Assembly: GCA_035493495.1 (NCBI GenBank)
Contig: DATJIG010000214.1
Location: forward strand, 1-18,715
Reading direction: 5' to 3'
Origin: DATJIG01 sp035493495
GTDB lineage: Bacteria; Pseudomonadota; Alphaproteobacteria; SMXQ01
Length of the DNA: 18,715 nucleotides
In this document: in pieces, positions 1 to 8,367 of the stretch
How positions within the stretch are numbered: the stretch's first letter is position 1
Layout: the number at the start of each line of letters is the position of its first letter
Notes under the pieces: generated by a model
The model's database searches: none
The model's input: only the letters and a program-made list of their open reading frames with translations
What the model was told of the DNA's origin: nothing
Translations under genes and position numbers: made by a program

Positions 1-610
1 CGCGCCTGGCGGCATCGGCCTTGAGGCGGCCCTCGGTCATCTTGAGCGCGTCGACCACCGTGTTGCCGGTGACCATGATCGTGCGCGATCCGAGGTTTTC
101 GGCGAGCAGATTGGCGCGCGACCCTTCGGTGGGCGCGAACAGGTACTGCGCCATGCCGTCGATGGTGCGGCGGTTCATCTCCTCGGGCCACGGTCGGTCG
201 AGATCGTTGGTCCGCAGGCCGGCCTCGACGTGGCCGATAGCGACCCGAGCGTAGAACGCGGCCATCGCCGATGCCATCGCCGTCGTCGTGTCGCCGTGAA
301 CGAGGACCACGTCGGGCTTCCACTCGGCAATGACGTTGGTGACGCCCGACAGCGCCCCCGTCGTGATATCGGCCAGCGTCTGGCCGCTCTTCATGATCGC
401 GAGATCGAATTGCGGCCGAAGCTCGAACAGCTCCAGGACCTGATCGAGCATGGTCTGGTGCTGGCCGGTGATGCACAGCGCCGACTCGATGTCGTCGCGT
501 GCCGCGAGCGCCTTGATCACCGGCGCCATCTTGATGGCCTCGGGACGCGTCCCGATCACCGTCAGGATGCGCCGCGCGGCTCGCGGACGTCCCCGCATCG
601 CTTCGTCCAT
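1..610 (-). CDS. wecB: UDP-N-acetylglucosamine 2-epimerase, non-hydrolysing WecB/MnaA type (3' end outside window)
   Basis: About 203 N-terminal residues are present; the C-terminus lies beyond the left edge. Family enzymes interconvert UDP-GlcNAc and UDP-ManNAc in the cytoplasm. Visible hallmarks are the N-terminal TVIGTRPEAIKMAPVI strand-turn-helix, the ITGQHQTMLDQVL segment, the nucleotide-sugar loop VHGDTTTAMA, and HVEAGLRT followed by PWPEEMNR, which carries conserved acidic residues of the family. These fit the non-hydrolysing branch better than hydrolysing NeuC, but the missing half would settle it. The start at 610 lies 8 nt after the pseI stop. An in-frame ATG at 598 is an alternative, and neither has a clear Shine-Dalgarno. 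It is the last visible gene of the operon. Canonical pseudaminic acid synthesis does not need it, so it may supply ManNAc for a polymer or a second sugar. Confidence 0.9.
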   Translation of the reverse strand, partial: MDEAMRGRPRAARRILTVIGTRPEAIKMAPVIKALAARDDIESALCITGQHQTMLDQVLELFELRPQFDLAIMKSGQTLADITTGALSGVTNVIAEWKPDVVLVHGDTTTAMASAMAAFYARVAIGHVEAGLRTNDLDRPWPEEMNRRTIDGMAQYLFAPTEGSRANLLAENLGSRTIMVTGNTVVDALKMTEGRLKADAARR

Positions 611-618
611 GGCGGCGG

Positions 619-1665
619 TCACGCGATCAGGTCCCAGCTCAGCGGCGTGCCACGGGCGATGCGGGCGCGGGCGCGACGGCCGATCACGCGGTCGAACTCC
701 TTCGGCGGAAGGCCGTGACCGGGTCGGATGATCCGCACGTTGTCGGCGGTCAGCGCTTCGCCCGCTGCGATGTCGCGGACCGCGAACAGCGAGCGCCGGA
801 AGCGCAGCGATTTGGTCTCGGCCTCGGTCGGACCGTAGCTCACCTTGCCCATCGCCAGCGCCGCCCGGCCCGTCTCCACGACGAGCGACTTAAGCTCGGA
901 GGGCTCGAGCGAGAACGCGGAATCGACGCCGCCGTCGGCGCGCGCGAGCGTGAAGTGCTTCTCGATCACCGTTGCACCCAAGGCCACAGCGGCGACCGAG
1001 GCGCCGACGCCCATGGTGTGGTCCGAGAGCCCGATCTCGCAGCCGTAGCGCGCACGCATGTCGGGAATCGTCGCCAGGTTGGTGTTCTCGGGAGTCGCCG
1101 GGTAGGTGCTGGTGCACTTGAGCAGCACCAGATCACGGCAGCCGGCACCGCGCGCCGTGCTCACCGCATCGTCGAGCTCGGCGGTCGTCGCCATGCCGGT
1201 CGAGATGATCAGCGGCTTGCCGGTCGATGCCGCCTTGCGGATCAGTGGCAGATGCACGTTCTCGAACGAGGCGATCTTGTACGCCGGCGCGTTGAGACCT
1301 TCGAGGAAGTCGACCGCCGTCTCGTCGAACGGGCTCGAGAAGCAGACGATGCCGCGCGCCTTCGCCCGCTCCATGATCGGGGCATGCCACTCCCAGGGGG
1401 TGTAGGCCTCCTGGTAGAGCTCATAGAGGTTGCGACCCTTCCACAGGCTGCCCTCGTCAGCGATGGTGAACTCCTCGCGTGCGGCGTCGATGGTCAGCGT
1501 ATCGGCGGTGTAAGTCTGCAGTTTGATCGCATGCGCACCCGCATCCGCGGCTGCGTCGACGATGGCGAGCGCCCGGTCGAGCGAGCGGTTGTGGTTGCCC
1601 GACATCTCGGCGATGACGAACGGCGGAGAGCCGGCGCCGATCGGTCGTCCGGCAAGGCTAAACAT
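619..1665 (-). CDS. pseI: Pseudaminic acid synthase (PseI, NeuB family)
   Basis: A 348-residue cytoplasmic enzyme that condenses 2,4-diacetamido-2,4,6-trideoxy-L-altrose with phosphoenolpyruvate to form pseudaminic acid. The N-terminal TIM barrel (about 10-280) begins with FVIAEMSGNHN. That EMS-type motif, together with LYELYQEAYTPWEWH (80-94) and ADGGVDSAFSLEP (243-255), marks the PseI branch rather than sialic or legionaminic acid synthases. Metal-ligand histidines are visible in GLSDHT (H216) and EKHF (H237). A C-terminal SAF/antifreeze-like domain occupies about 285-348. The length is normal for the family. The ATG lies inside the end of the upstream pseG-pseH fusion (8-nt overlap), so translation is probably coupled. 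Confidence 0.95.
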   Translation of the reverse strand: MFSLAGRPIGAGSPPFVIAEMSGNHNRSLDRALAIVDAAADAGAHAIKLQTYTADTLTIDAAREEFTIADEGSLWKGRNLYELYQEAYTPWEWHAPIMERAKARGIVCFSSPFDETAVDFLEGLNAPAYKIASFENVHLPLIRKAASTGKPLIISTGMATTAELDDAVSTARGAGCRDLVLLKCTSTYPATPENTNLATIPDMRARYGCEIGLSDHTMGVGASVAAVALGATVIEKHFTLARADGGVDSAFSLEPSELKSLVVETGRAALAMGKVSYGPTEAETKSLRFRRSLFAVRDIAAGEALTADNVRIIRPGHGLPPKEFDRVIGRRARARIARGTPLSWDLIA

Positions 1666-3211
1666 CGGCGGAACTCATCTGGGCAAATCGGGCGGGCAGT
1701 CGCCTGACGTATAGCATCCGGTCGGATGTCCCGGAAGGCGCCGGCGCAAAGCCGGCGCGCGCGAACAGCCGCAACGATGCGCCGTTGTCGGGCTTGATCT
1801 CCGCGTCGAGTTGGGTGACCTGCGCGACATTGCCGAGGTACGCCTCCCCGGCTTCGAGCAGAGCCGCGCCGACACCGCGGCCCTGGGCCTTCGGCGCGAC
1901 GACGATCGACACGGTGGCACGGTCCGCGGCGATGTCGTACCGGACCGTGCCCACCGGCGCCTTGCTGAGCGTGCCGATCAGGAGGATACGTTCCGGGTCG
2001 ACCAGCGCCCGTTCCAGCCAGCGGCAATGATCCGCATAAGGAATCGGATCCGACGAGAACGAGGCCGCGCGCACGGCGTCATCGTTGCGCCAGCGGTGAA
2101 GAATCTCGGCATCGGCCATGGTGGCGCGACGGACGGAGATCCCCCCGGCATCGCCCTTGATGGCCGCGACCACCCGCGACGTACCCTGCCCATCCGTCAC
2201 CGATGCGGCGGCTGCGCCGAGCGCCCGCACGTCTTCGGGCGACGCCCGCAGGCGGCGTATCATCGAAGAAATCGTCTCCGCAGTGACCGCCGTGAGATCG
2301 CCGAGATGAGCCACGGCCCTCCGTTTGTTAAGAACCTCAAGCCCGGGCCTCTGATTATCGGCGATGGCAATGGTGATGCTGGGCACGCCGACGCAGCACC
2401 GCTCGAGCGCGGCGACACCGCCACTGCCGATCGCCAAACCGGCGCGCGCGAACAGTCCGGCGATGTCTCGGGTATCGACGTGCACCGTCGCGTGGCCACG
2501 CCCCTCGGCGGCGACTTTCACGGCGGCGAGATGCGAGCTCGCGCCGCCGATGACCACGTCGAGGTCGATGTCCTTGAGGTCGGGCTCGGACAGGGCGGAC
2601 AAGACGACCAGCGTTGTGCCCTCGGGATCGGTGCCGCTCATGAACACCACGATCCGCTCGACGGCGCCGCCACGAGCTGCGCCACGCGCGGCCGCGAACT
2701 CCGGGCGCAGCAGCGCATATCGTGGTCCGGTCAACCGGTCGGCTTCCGGCGGCAGCAGGGAGTCGTATCGATCTGCGACCTGGGGGTTGTGGTCGAGCAG
2801 GAGATCGCAATCGTGCCGCCGGTCGGCGAGGTCGTCGATCGCCATGATCTTCGAGGCCACGGTGCGCACACGCGATTCCCAGCGCGCATCGAGCCCATAG
2901 TGATCGACGATCAGCCAATCGGCCTCCTCCGCCAAGGCAGACATCGTCGCCTCGGCGTCCGCGGGCTGCCCCCACGGCAGCCAGGACGAGTGACGAAGAT
3001 CGCCGTCGCCCGAGCCTTCGCCGCGCACGTCGAGAAGCCGCAGTTTGTGGCCGCGCCCCTCGACCTGCTTCGCCCACGGGGCAGCCGATGGGGCGCACAG
3101 GAACGTTATCTCGGCGCCGTCGGCACGCAGCCCATCGGCGAGCGTCAGGCAGCGCATCAGGTGCCCGGTGCCGATGGTCGGCGACGCGTCGGTGCGGACG
3201 GCTACCTTCAT
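1658..3211 (-). CDS. pseG-pseH: Fused PseG hydrolase and PseH N-acetyltransferase
   Basis: A 517-residue bifunctional protein. Residues 1 to about 345 match PseG, the UDP-2,4-diacetamido-2,4,6-trideoxy-beta-L-altrose hydrolase: RTDAS then IGTGHLMRCL, with the catalytic histidine at residue 17 as in Campylobacter PseG, and a GT-B-like C-terminal half containing IGSGGVAALER. Residues about 357-508 are a GNAT acetyltransferase beginning ISVRRATMADAEILHRWRND, with the acetyl-CoA loop QGRGVG at 443-448 and the late DNGASLRLFARAGF motif; this is PseH. PseH acetylates the 4-amino group, and PseG then removes UDP, so one chain carries consecutive steps. Such a fusion is, as I recall, also seen in Aeromonas FlmD. 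It begins 4 nt after the upstream aminotransferase stop. Confidence 0.93.
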   Translation of the reverse strand: MKVAVRTDASPTIGTGHLMRCLTLADGLRADGAEITFLCAPSAAPWAKQVEGRGHKLRLLDVRGEGSGDGDLRHSSWLPWGQPADAEATMSALAEEADWLIVDHYGLDARWESRVRTVASKIMAIDDLADRRHDCDLLLDHNPQVADRYDSLLPPEADRLTGPRYALLRPEFAAARGAARGGAVERIVVFMSGTDPEGTTLVVLSALSEPDLKDIDLDVVIGGASSHLAAVKVAAEGRGHATVHVDTRDIAGLFARAGLAIGSGGVAALERCCVGVPSITIAIADNQRPGLEVLNKRRAVAHLGDLTAVTAETISSMIRRLRASPEDVRALGAAAASVTDGQGTSRVVAAIKGDAGGISVRRATMADAEILHRWRNDDAVRAASFSSDPIPYADHCRWLERALVDPERILLIGTLSKAPVGTVRYDIAADRATVSIVVAPKAQGRGVGAALLEAGEAYLGNVAQVTQLDAEIKPDNGASLRLFARAGFAPAPSGTSDRMLYVRRLPARFAQMSSADV

Positions 3212-3215
3212 TGCC

Positions 3216-4505
3216 TCAGCGGACCTTAAACAATGGCTGCAGCGGCTCGCACTTGAGGTATTGCTTCAGCGCCTTGTTGCGCACGGCATCGGCGACGATT
3301 GGCAGCACCTCGCGGTAGACCGCGGTCAACCGATCGATATCGGCGTCGGTATGGGCGTAGCTCATGTTGTGAGTGCCGAGGGTGAGCACACCGCGCGCAA
3401 AGATCTCCTGGAGGAACAGCGTCTTGATCTCGAACGCCGAGTAGCCGCCGGCGTCGCGGACGTTGACGAAGCTCCACGTCGGGTGGCCCGACACGGCCAT
3501 GACGTCGTCCAGCCCGTTGGCGTGGATCACTTCGGCGACCCGGTCCTTTACGGCGCGGCCGCGCGCAGCCATGATCGCCGCTACCGGCTCGCGTTGCAGC
3601 TTGTCGAGCGTCGCCTTGGCCGCCGCGAGCGACAGCGTCTCGCCGCCCATGGTGAACGAGAAGAATATCTCCTCCATCAACGCCATCACCTCGGCGCGAC
3701 CGGCCACCGCCGACAGCGGATAGCCGTTGGCGATGCCCTTGCCGAACGTCGCGAGATCGGGGGTGACACCGAACAGCTCCTGCGCACCGCCGTTGGCAAA
3801 GCGGAATCCGGTGATCGTCTCGTCGAACACTGCGAGCGCGCCGTGGCGATGGGCAAGATCGACGACGCCCTGCAGGAACCCCGGTGCGGGCTCGGCGACA
3901 TTCATCGGCTCGAGGATGACCGCGGCGAACTCTCCTTTATGGGAATCGAGCAGCTTTTCGAGCGAGCCGAGATCATTGTAGGCGAAGACATGGCTCAGAT
4001 CGCGCACCGCCTGGGGCACGCCACGATTGCGCGCGGTCGTGCCGATGTACCAGTCCTGCCAGCCGTGATAGCCACAGACGGCGACGCGGTCACGGCCGGT
4101 GTGGGCGCGGGCAACGCGGATCGCGCCCGCGGTCGCGTCCGAACCGTTCTTGCCGAACCGCACCATCTCGGCGCACGGCACCATGTCGCAGATGCGCTCG
4201 GCGACCTCGGTCTCGAGCGGATGCGGCAACGAGAAGATCACGCCATCATCGAGCTGGGCGCGCACCGCGCGGGTCACATCCGGATCGTCGTAGCCGAGCG
4301 TCACCGCACACAGCGCATTGATGAAGTCGACGTACTCGTTGCCGTCGACGTCCCAGACATGGGCGCCCTTGCCGCGCGTCACGAAATACGGCGAGACGCC
4401 GAACGGATACTGGGTCTTCGACTTCGAGAACGTCTGACTGCCGAGCGGAATGGCGCGCTGGGCGCGTGCCAGGAAGGCTTCGGACTTCGCGTAACGCTCG
4501 GACAT
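3216..4505 (-). CDS. Class III PLP-dependent aminotransferase, glutamate-1-semialdehyde aminomutase-like
   Basis: A 429-residue fold-type I PLP enzyme of the HemL-like class III group. Visible features are VWDVDGNEYVDF (50-61), the phosphate-binding FGKNGSDATAGAIR (117-130), cofactor aspartate D228 in VFDETITGFR, and the Schiff-base lysine K256 in TFGKGIANGYPLSAVAG. The start at 4505 is the first conserved position (MSERYAKSEAFLARAQ), with purine-rich GAGGAAAGAGAG upstream. Frame upstream of this codon overlaps the preceding gene and looks noncoding. Similar enzymes recur in nonulosonic acid clusters, but their substrate is generally unproven. The operon position suggests transamination of a sugar or side-chain precursor rather than tetrapyrrole synthesis. 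Assignment to the class is secure; the substrate is inference. Confidence 0.9.
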   Translation of the reverse strand: MSERYAKSEAFLARAQRAIPLGSQTFSKSKTQYPFGVSPYFVTRGKGAHVWDVDGNEYVDFINALCAVTLGYDDPDVTRAVRAQLDDGVIFSLPHPLETEVAERICDMVPCAEMVRFGKNGSDATAGAIRVARAHTGRDRVAVCGYHGWQDWYIGTTARNRGVPQAVRDLSHVFAYNDLGSLEKLLDSHKGEFAAVILEPMNVAEPAPGFLQGVVDLAHRHGALAVFDETITGFRFANGGAQELFGVTPDLATFGKGIANGYPLSAVAGRAEVMALMEEIFFSFTMGGETLSLAAAKATLDKLQREPVAAIMAARGRAVKDRVAEVIHANGLDDVMAVSGHPTWSFVNVRDAGGYSAFEIKTLFLQEIFARGVLTLGTHNMSYAHTDADIDRLTAVYREVLPIVADAVRNKALKQYLKCEPLQPLFKVR

Positions 4506-4507
4506 GA

Positions 4508-5284
4508 CTAGCTCTCTTTCCTCGACTGCACGTTTGCCGCTTCCCTGGCGAGTGAGCGCGCGAGCCCCTCGTTGCGCTCGATCCCGGTATTCAGCGCCAC
4601 GAGATCGGGATGCTCGGCCAACAACCGCAGGACATCGGCGGTGGTGAATGCCGGATTCACGGGATACAGCGTCTGATAGATGCGTTCGACCAGCGCGAAA
4701 TCGGCAGGTTCGTCGACGGTCCAGCGTAGCGCCGACAAATCGGTGGCGCTGCGCACGATGTGCAGCCGGAAGCACTCGGGGTGCCGATGGATCGCCAGCG
4801 TCACGTGCTCGCGCTCGGCCTGAGTGCGATTTTCCGATGCGATCTGCTCCAGGATTGCACCACGGACCACTTCCGCATCGAGCCCGTCAGGGAACGTCGG
4901 TTCGAGAGCGTTCGAGCCGTAGTCGGCCTTGGCCGCGATCGTCTCGCGAACGACGCGATCGACGACCTCGGGATCGGCGAGCGGGCAATCGCCGGTCAGC
5001 CGCACGATCCACTCGGGATTGTATGGCTTCGCGGCCAACGTGAAGCGTGCCAGCACGTCGTCGAGGGGCCCGCGCACGGTTTCGATCCCCTCGGCCTTCA
5101 TGAGATCGGCCAACGCGTCGTCGCTCGGGTCGACGCTGGTGGCGAGGACCAATTTGTCGAGCGTTTGTGCGCGTTGCAGACGCTCGATCTGACGCAGGAT
5201 CATCGGCCGGCCGAGGATCGGCTTCAGCACCTTGCCCGGCAGCCGGCTGGAGGATACTCGCGCCTGGAGGATGCCGAGGATCAT
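4508..5284 (-). CDS. pseF: Nucleotidyltransferase, SpsF/PseF-type CMP-nonulosonate cytidylyltransferase
   Basis: A 258-residue cytoplasmic enzyme expected to activate pseudaminic acid with CTP to give CMP-pseudaminic acid. The N-terminal ILQARVSSSRLPGKVLKPI (residues 5-23) is the nucleotide-binding signature of the CMP-KDO/NeuAc synthetase superfamily. RGPLDDVLARF (71-81) and VRLTGDCPLADPEVVD (94-109, with a metal-binding-type D99) follow. It resembles the SpsF subgroup more than classical NeuA. The start at 5284 is set by this motif and overlaps the preceding stop as ATGA. A longer in-frame opening upstream only mirrors the reductase gene. Its exact sugar is inferred from the PseI neighbour. 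Confidence 0.88.
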   Translation of the reverse strand: MILGILQARVSSSRLPGKVLKPILGRPMILRQIERLQRAQTLDKLVLATSVDPSDDALADLMKAEGIETVRGPLDDVLARFTLAAKPYNPEWIVRLTGDCPLADPEVVDRVVRETIAAKADYGSNALEPTFPDGLDAEVVRGAILEQIASENRTQAEREHVTLAIHRHPECFRLHIVRSATDLSALRWTVDEPADFALVERIYQTLYPVNPAFTTADVLRLLAEHPDLVALNTGIERNEGLARSLAREAANVQSRKES

Positions 5285-6162
5285 GACGCCCACCGCCGCG
5301 GGTCGACGATGTCGGGATCGTTGCACGCGATCGCGTCCCACGACAGCGCGACCGGCGTCTCGACGGCGGTAAGACACTCGGCGAGGTGCTGGCGGGAGTG
5401 AACGCCTATCACGACGTGGTCGATCTCGGGCTGCGCCAGGACGAACGCAAGCGCCGCGGCGACGGGCGTCGCACCCGCGGCTTCGCACGCCGACTGCCAG
5501 CGTTCAACGATGGCCTCGGCGCGCGGCAGCTTTGTCGCCACCTCGGACGATTCCATCAGCATCAGGCCCTGCAGGAATGCCGAGCGCGCCTGCACCGACA
5601 CGCCGTCGGCGCGGAGCCGGGCGAGCGACCCGTCGAGCAAGAGGCGCTGATCGAGCGCGTTGACCGGAAGCTGCACAACATCGACGGGGAATTTCGCCAT
5701 CACCGCCGCAATCTGCGTGCCGTCGTAGACCGAGACGCCGATCCGGCGCACCCTGCCGTCGCGGCGGAACGACTCAAGCAGGTTCCAGAGGCGCTCGCCG
5801 CCGTCGGCCAGCAGGTCACCCGCGTCATGCACAAGCAGAGCGTCGACAGAGGAGCGCTTGAGCAGGGAAAGCGAGCGCTCGAATCCTTCCGCGACACGCC
5901 CCACGTCCTCGCGGGTGAGTGTGTCTGCGCGGATCGGCACGGTCTTCGTCGTGATGGCGAACGGCTTGGATTCGGCGAGCGAGCCGAGAACGGTCTCGCT
6001 GTCGCCGTAGGCCGAGGCGGTGTCGAGCGCCGCCACGCCTCGCGCGGACGCGAGCGACAGAATGCCCGCGACATCATCGCGTCCCACGCGGCCGCCCTCA
6101 TTCGAGATGCCGTACGACAACCCGAACTGCGCGGTGCCGAGGATGACGCGTGCGCCGCCCAT
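5281..6162 (-). CDS. Aldo/keto reductase in the pseudaminic acid operon
   Basis: A 293-residue NAD(P)H-dependent oxidoreductase of the aldo/keto reductase superfamily. The N-terminal LGTAQFGLSYGIS strand is typical. The catalytic tetrad is visible as D47 and Y52 in LDTASAYG, K73 in TTKT and H112 in LLVHD. The TIM-barrel strand IGVSVYDG follows. It starts 1 nt after the pseC stop and overlaps pseF by ATGA, so it is an integral operon member. Reductases of this type recur in pseudaminic or legionaminic clusters, but none is needed for the canonical six-step pathway. A role in altering the nonulosonic acid or its substituent is inference. Confidence 0.9.
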   Translation of the reverse strand: MGGARVILGTAQFGLSYGISNEGGRVGRDDVAGILSLASARGVAALDTASAYGDSETVLGSLAESKPFAITTKTVPIRADTLTREDVGRVAEGFERSLSLLKRSSVDALLVHDAGDLLADGGERLWNLLESFRRDGRVRRIGVSVYDGTQIAAVMAKFPVDVVQLPVNALDQRLLLDGSLARLRADGVSVQARSAFLQGLMLMESSEVATKLPRAEAIVERWQSACEAAGATPVAAALAFVLAQPEIDHVVIGVHSRQHLAECLTAVETPVALSWDAIACNDPDIVDPRRWAS

Positions 6163-6163
6163 G

Positions 6164-7330
6164 TCAGGCCGCTCCGGTGACGATGTCTCGAACGCGCTCG
6201 ACGACCGTCGCCTGCTCGTCGTCGGTCATGGCGGCAAACAACGGAATGGTGATCGCACCTTCGTAGTAGCGCTCGGATTCCGGGAAGTCGCCGGGCTTGA
6301 ACCCGAGCTTGCGGTAATAGGGCTGGAGGTGGACCGGAATGTAGTGCACCTGGACGCCGATGCCCGCGCCACGCAACGCATCGAACACCTCGCGCCGCGA
6401 ACGCCGAAGCTGCGCGAGCCGCAGCCAGATCGGATAGAGGTGGTAGGCCGAGAGGCCGTCCGGGTGCTGCCACGGAGTGACGAGCGGAAGGTTGCCCAGC
6501 GCATCATCGTAGTGCGCGGCGAGCGCGCGCCGCCGGGCGATGAAGGCATCGATCCGCTTCATCTGACTCATGCCGAGCGCCGCCTGCAGGTCGGTGAGCC
6601 GGTAGTTGAGACCAAGCGCGATCTGCTCGTAGTACCAGCCGCCCTCGGCTTCCCCATCCATGCGCTCAGGGTCGCGGGTGATCCCGTGTGTCCGGAGCTC
6701 CGACAATACCGTCGCCAGCTTAGGGTCATTGGTGGTGAGCGCCCCGCCCTCGCCCGTCGTCACGATCTTGACCGGATGGAAACTGAAAACCGCGATATCG
6801 GAGTAGCGGCACGACCCGACCTTCTCGCCGAGGTAGTCGGCACCGATCGCGTGGGCCGCGTCCTCGACGATGCGGAAACCGTAGCGCTGGCCGAGGGCGT
6901 GAATTGCCCGCATGTCGCACGACTGGCCGGCGAAGTGCACCGGCGTGACCACCTTCGGCAGCCTGTTCTCACGCTTGGCGTCTTCGAGTTTCGTCGCCAG
7001 CGCCTCCACCGACATGCAGTAGCTGCGCGGATCGATGTCGACGAAATCGACCTCAGCGCCGCAGTAGAGCGCCGCGTTAGCAGTGGCGACGAAGGTGTTG
7101 GGCACGGTCCACACCAGGTCGCCCGGACCCACCCCGAGCGCCAGATACGCGAGATGCAGCGCCGCTGTGCCGTTCGACACGGCGACCGCGTGCCGCGCGC
7201 CGACATAGAGCGCAAGCGCCGCCTCGAACGCCGGGACGGCCGGTCCCTGGGTCAGCCAGTCCGAGCGCAGAGTGCGGACGACGGCTTCGACGTCGTCGTC
7301 GCTGATGTCCTGGCGTCCGTAGGGGATCAT
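6164..7330 (-). CDS. pseC: UDP-4-amino-4,6-dideoxy-N-acetyl-beta-L-altrosamine transaminase (PseC)
   Basis: A 388-residue PLP enzyme of the DegT/DnrJ/EryC1/StrS sugar aminotransferase family, second enzyme of the pseudaminic acid pathway. It transaminates the 4-keto product of PseB. The N-terminal IPYGRQDISDDDVEAVV is PseC-like. Also visible are the PLP-phosphate loop SNGTAALHLAYLALGV (52-67), D157 in VEDAAHAIGA, and the cofactor lysine K188 in FSFHPVKIVTTGEGG. The length is normal. Its ATG overlaps the pseB stop as ATGA (4 nt), indicating translational coupling. The adjacent pseB and downstream pseI make PseC much more likely than another aminosugar transaminase. Confidence 0.94.
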   Translation of the reverse strand: MIPYGRQDISDDDVEAVVRTLRSDWLTQGPAVPAFEAALALYVGARHAVAVSNGTAALHLAYLALGVGPGDLVWTVPNTFVATANAALYCGAEVDFVDIDPRSYCMSVEALATKLEDAKRENRLPKVVTPVHFAGQSCDMRAIHALGQRYGFRIVEDAAHAIGADYLGEKVGSCRYSDIAVFSFHPVKIVTTGEGGALTTNDPKLATVLSELRTHGITRDPERMDGEAEGGWYYEQIALGLNYRLTDLQAALGMSQMKRIDAFIARRRALAAHYDDALGNLPLVTPWQHPDGLSAYHLYPIWLRLAQLRRSRREVFDALRGAGIGVQVHYIPVHLQPYYRKLGFKPGDFPESERYYEGAITIPLFAAMTDDEQATVVERVRDIVTGAA

Positions 7331-8328
7331 GCCGTCGCCGCCAGCAGCGCGCGGATCTCCGGCACACTGAGGAAGTGCGGATTGGTACCTGAGTTGTATT
7401 CGAAATCGGGATCGACCGGTGCGCCGCTCTCGTTGAGCGCGTTGGTGCGGTATTCAGGATGCTCGTGGAACGTGATCGACGGCTGGATCACGTAGTGATC
7501 CTTAAACTCGAGCGTCAGGCGCGAATCGTCGAGCGGGCACATGATCTCGTGCAGCTTCTCGCCGGGACGGATACCGATGATCTCGCGCTTCATGCCCGGC
7601 GCAATCGCCTCGGCCAAGTCGGTGATCCGCGACGATGGAATCCGCGGCACGAAGATCTCACCGCCGTGCATGCGCTCGAACGACTTGATGACGAAGTCGA
7701 CACCCTGCTGGAGCGTGATCCAGAACCGGGTCATCCGCTCATCGGTGATCGGCAGCGTACGCGCGCCGGCGGCGATGATCTTCTGGAAGAACGGCACCAC
7801 CGAGCCCCGTGAGCCGACGACGTTGCCGTAGCGCACGACGCTGAAGCGCGTGCTGTGCGGGCCGACCACATTGTTGGCGGCCGTGAACAGCTTGTCCGAG
7901 GCAAGCTTGGTTGCGCCGTACAGGTTGATCGGATTGGCCGCCTTGTCGGTCGACAGCGCCACGACCTTGCGCACGCCGGTCGAGATCGCCGCCTGGATGA
8001 CGTTCTCGGCGCCGTGGATGTTGGTCCTGATGCACTCGATCGGGTTGTACTCGGCAATCGGCACGTGCTTGAGGGCGGCGGCATGCACGACGTAGTCGGC
8101 GCCCTCGAACGCCTGCAGCAGGCGGTCGCGATCGCGCACGTCGCCGATGAAGTAGCGCATCTGCGGCGCATCGAACTCCTGCGCCATCTCGTACTGCTTC
8201 AGCTCGTCGCGCGAGAACACCACGATCTTGCGCGGCTTGCCGGTCGCCAGCAGCGTCTTCACGAAGCGCTTGCCGAAGGAACCGGTGCCGCCGGTCACGA
8301 GAACAACCTTATCGTCGAATATCGTCAT
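7327..8328 (-). CDS. pseB: UDP-N-acetylglucosamine 4,6-dehydratase, inverting (PseB)
   Basis: A 333-residue short-chain dehydrogenase/reductase-fold enzyme, the committed first step of pseudaminic acid synthesis: NADP-dependent 4,6-dehydration with C5 inversion of UDP-GlcNAc. It shows the Rossmann loop VTGGTGSFGKRF (11-22) and ALSTDKAANPINLYGATK (124-141). The latter carries the T127-D128-K129 active-site trio and the Y137xxxK141 pair typical of PseB/FlaA1. A C-terminal IIGIRPGEKLHE motif is also typical. The start at 8328 is preferred over an upstream in-frame ATG at 8403 because it has GGAAG at 8334-8338, 5 nt away, and removes a non-homologous 25-residue extension that would cross the leader. 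Confidence 0.95.
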   Translation of the reverse strand: MTIFDDKVVLVTGGTGSFGKRFVKTLLATGKPRKIVVFSRDELKQYEMAQEFDAPQMRYFIGDVRDRDRLLQAFEGADYVVHAAALKHVPIAEYNPIECIRTNIHGAENVIQAAISTGVRKVVALSTDKAANPINLYGATKLASDKLFTAANNVVGPHSTRFSVVRYGNVVGSRGSVVPFFQKIIAAGARTLPITDERMTRFWITLQQGVDFVIKSFERMHGGEIFVPRIPSSRITDLAEAIAPGMKREIIGIRPGEKLHEIMCPLDDSRLTLEFKDHYVIQPSITFHEHPEYRTNALNESGAPVDPDFEYNSGTNPHFLSVPEIRALLAATA

Positions 8329-8354
8329 CAGAGCTTCCGAATTGCGGGGAGTCC

Positions 8355-8367
8355 CCAAGCTACCGCA
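8355..8367 (-). promoter_or_regulatory. ops-like element in the leader of the pse genes
   Basis: The minus strand reads TGCGGTAGCTTG here, matching E. coli ops GGCGGTAGCGTG at 10 of 12 bases and containing the complete core GCGGTAGC (8359-8366). It sits between the RfaH-like gene and pseB. In enterobacteria, ops pauses RNA polymerase and recruits RfaH. Function here is inferred from sequence match, position and the RfaH-like neighbour. Confidence 0.55.

Noticed and set aside
6020..7495. Long plus-strand open frames opposite pseC and other pse genes (also 1811-3229 and 3045-4511)
   Set aside because: All are shadows of well-supported minus-strand enzymes, with arginine- and histidine-rich peptides lacking motifs.
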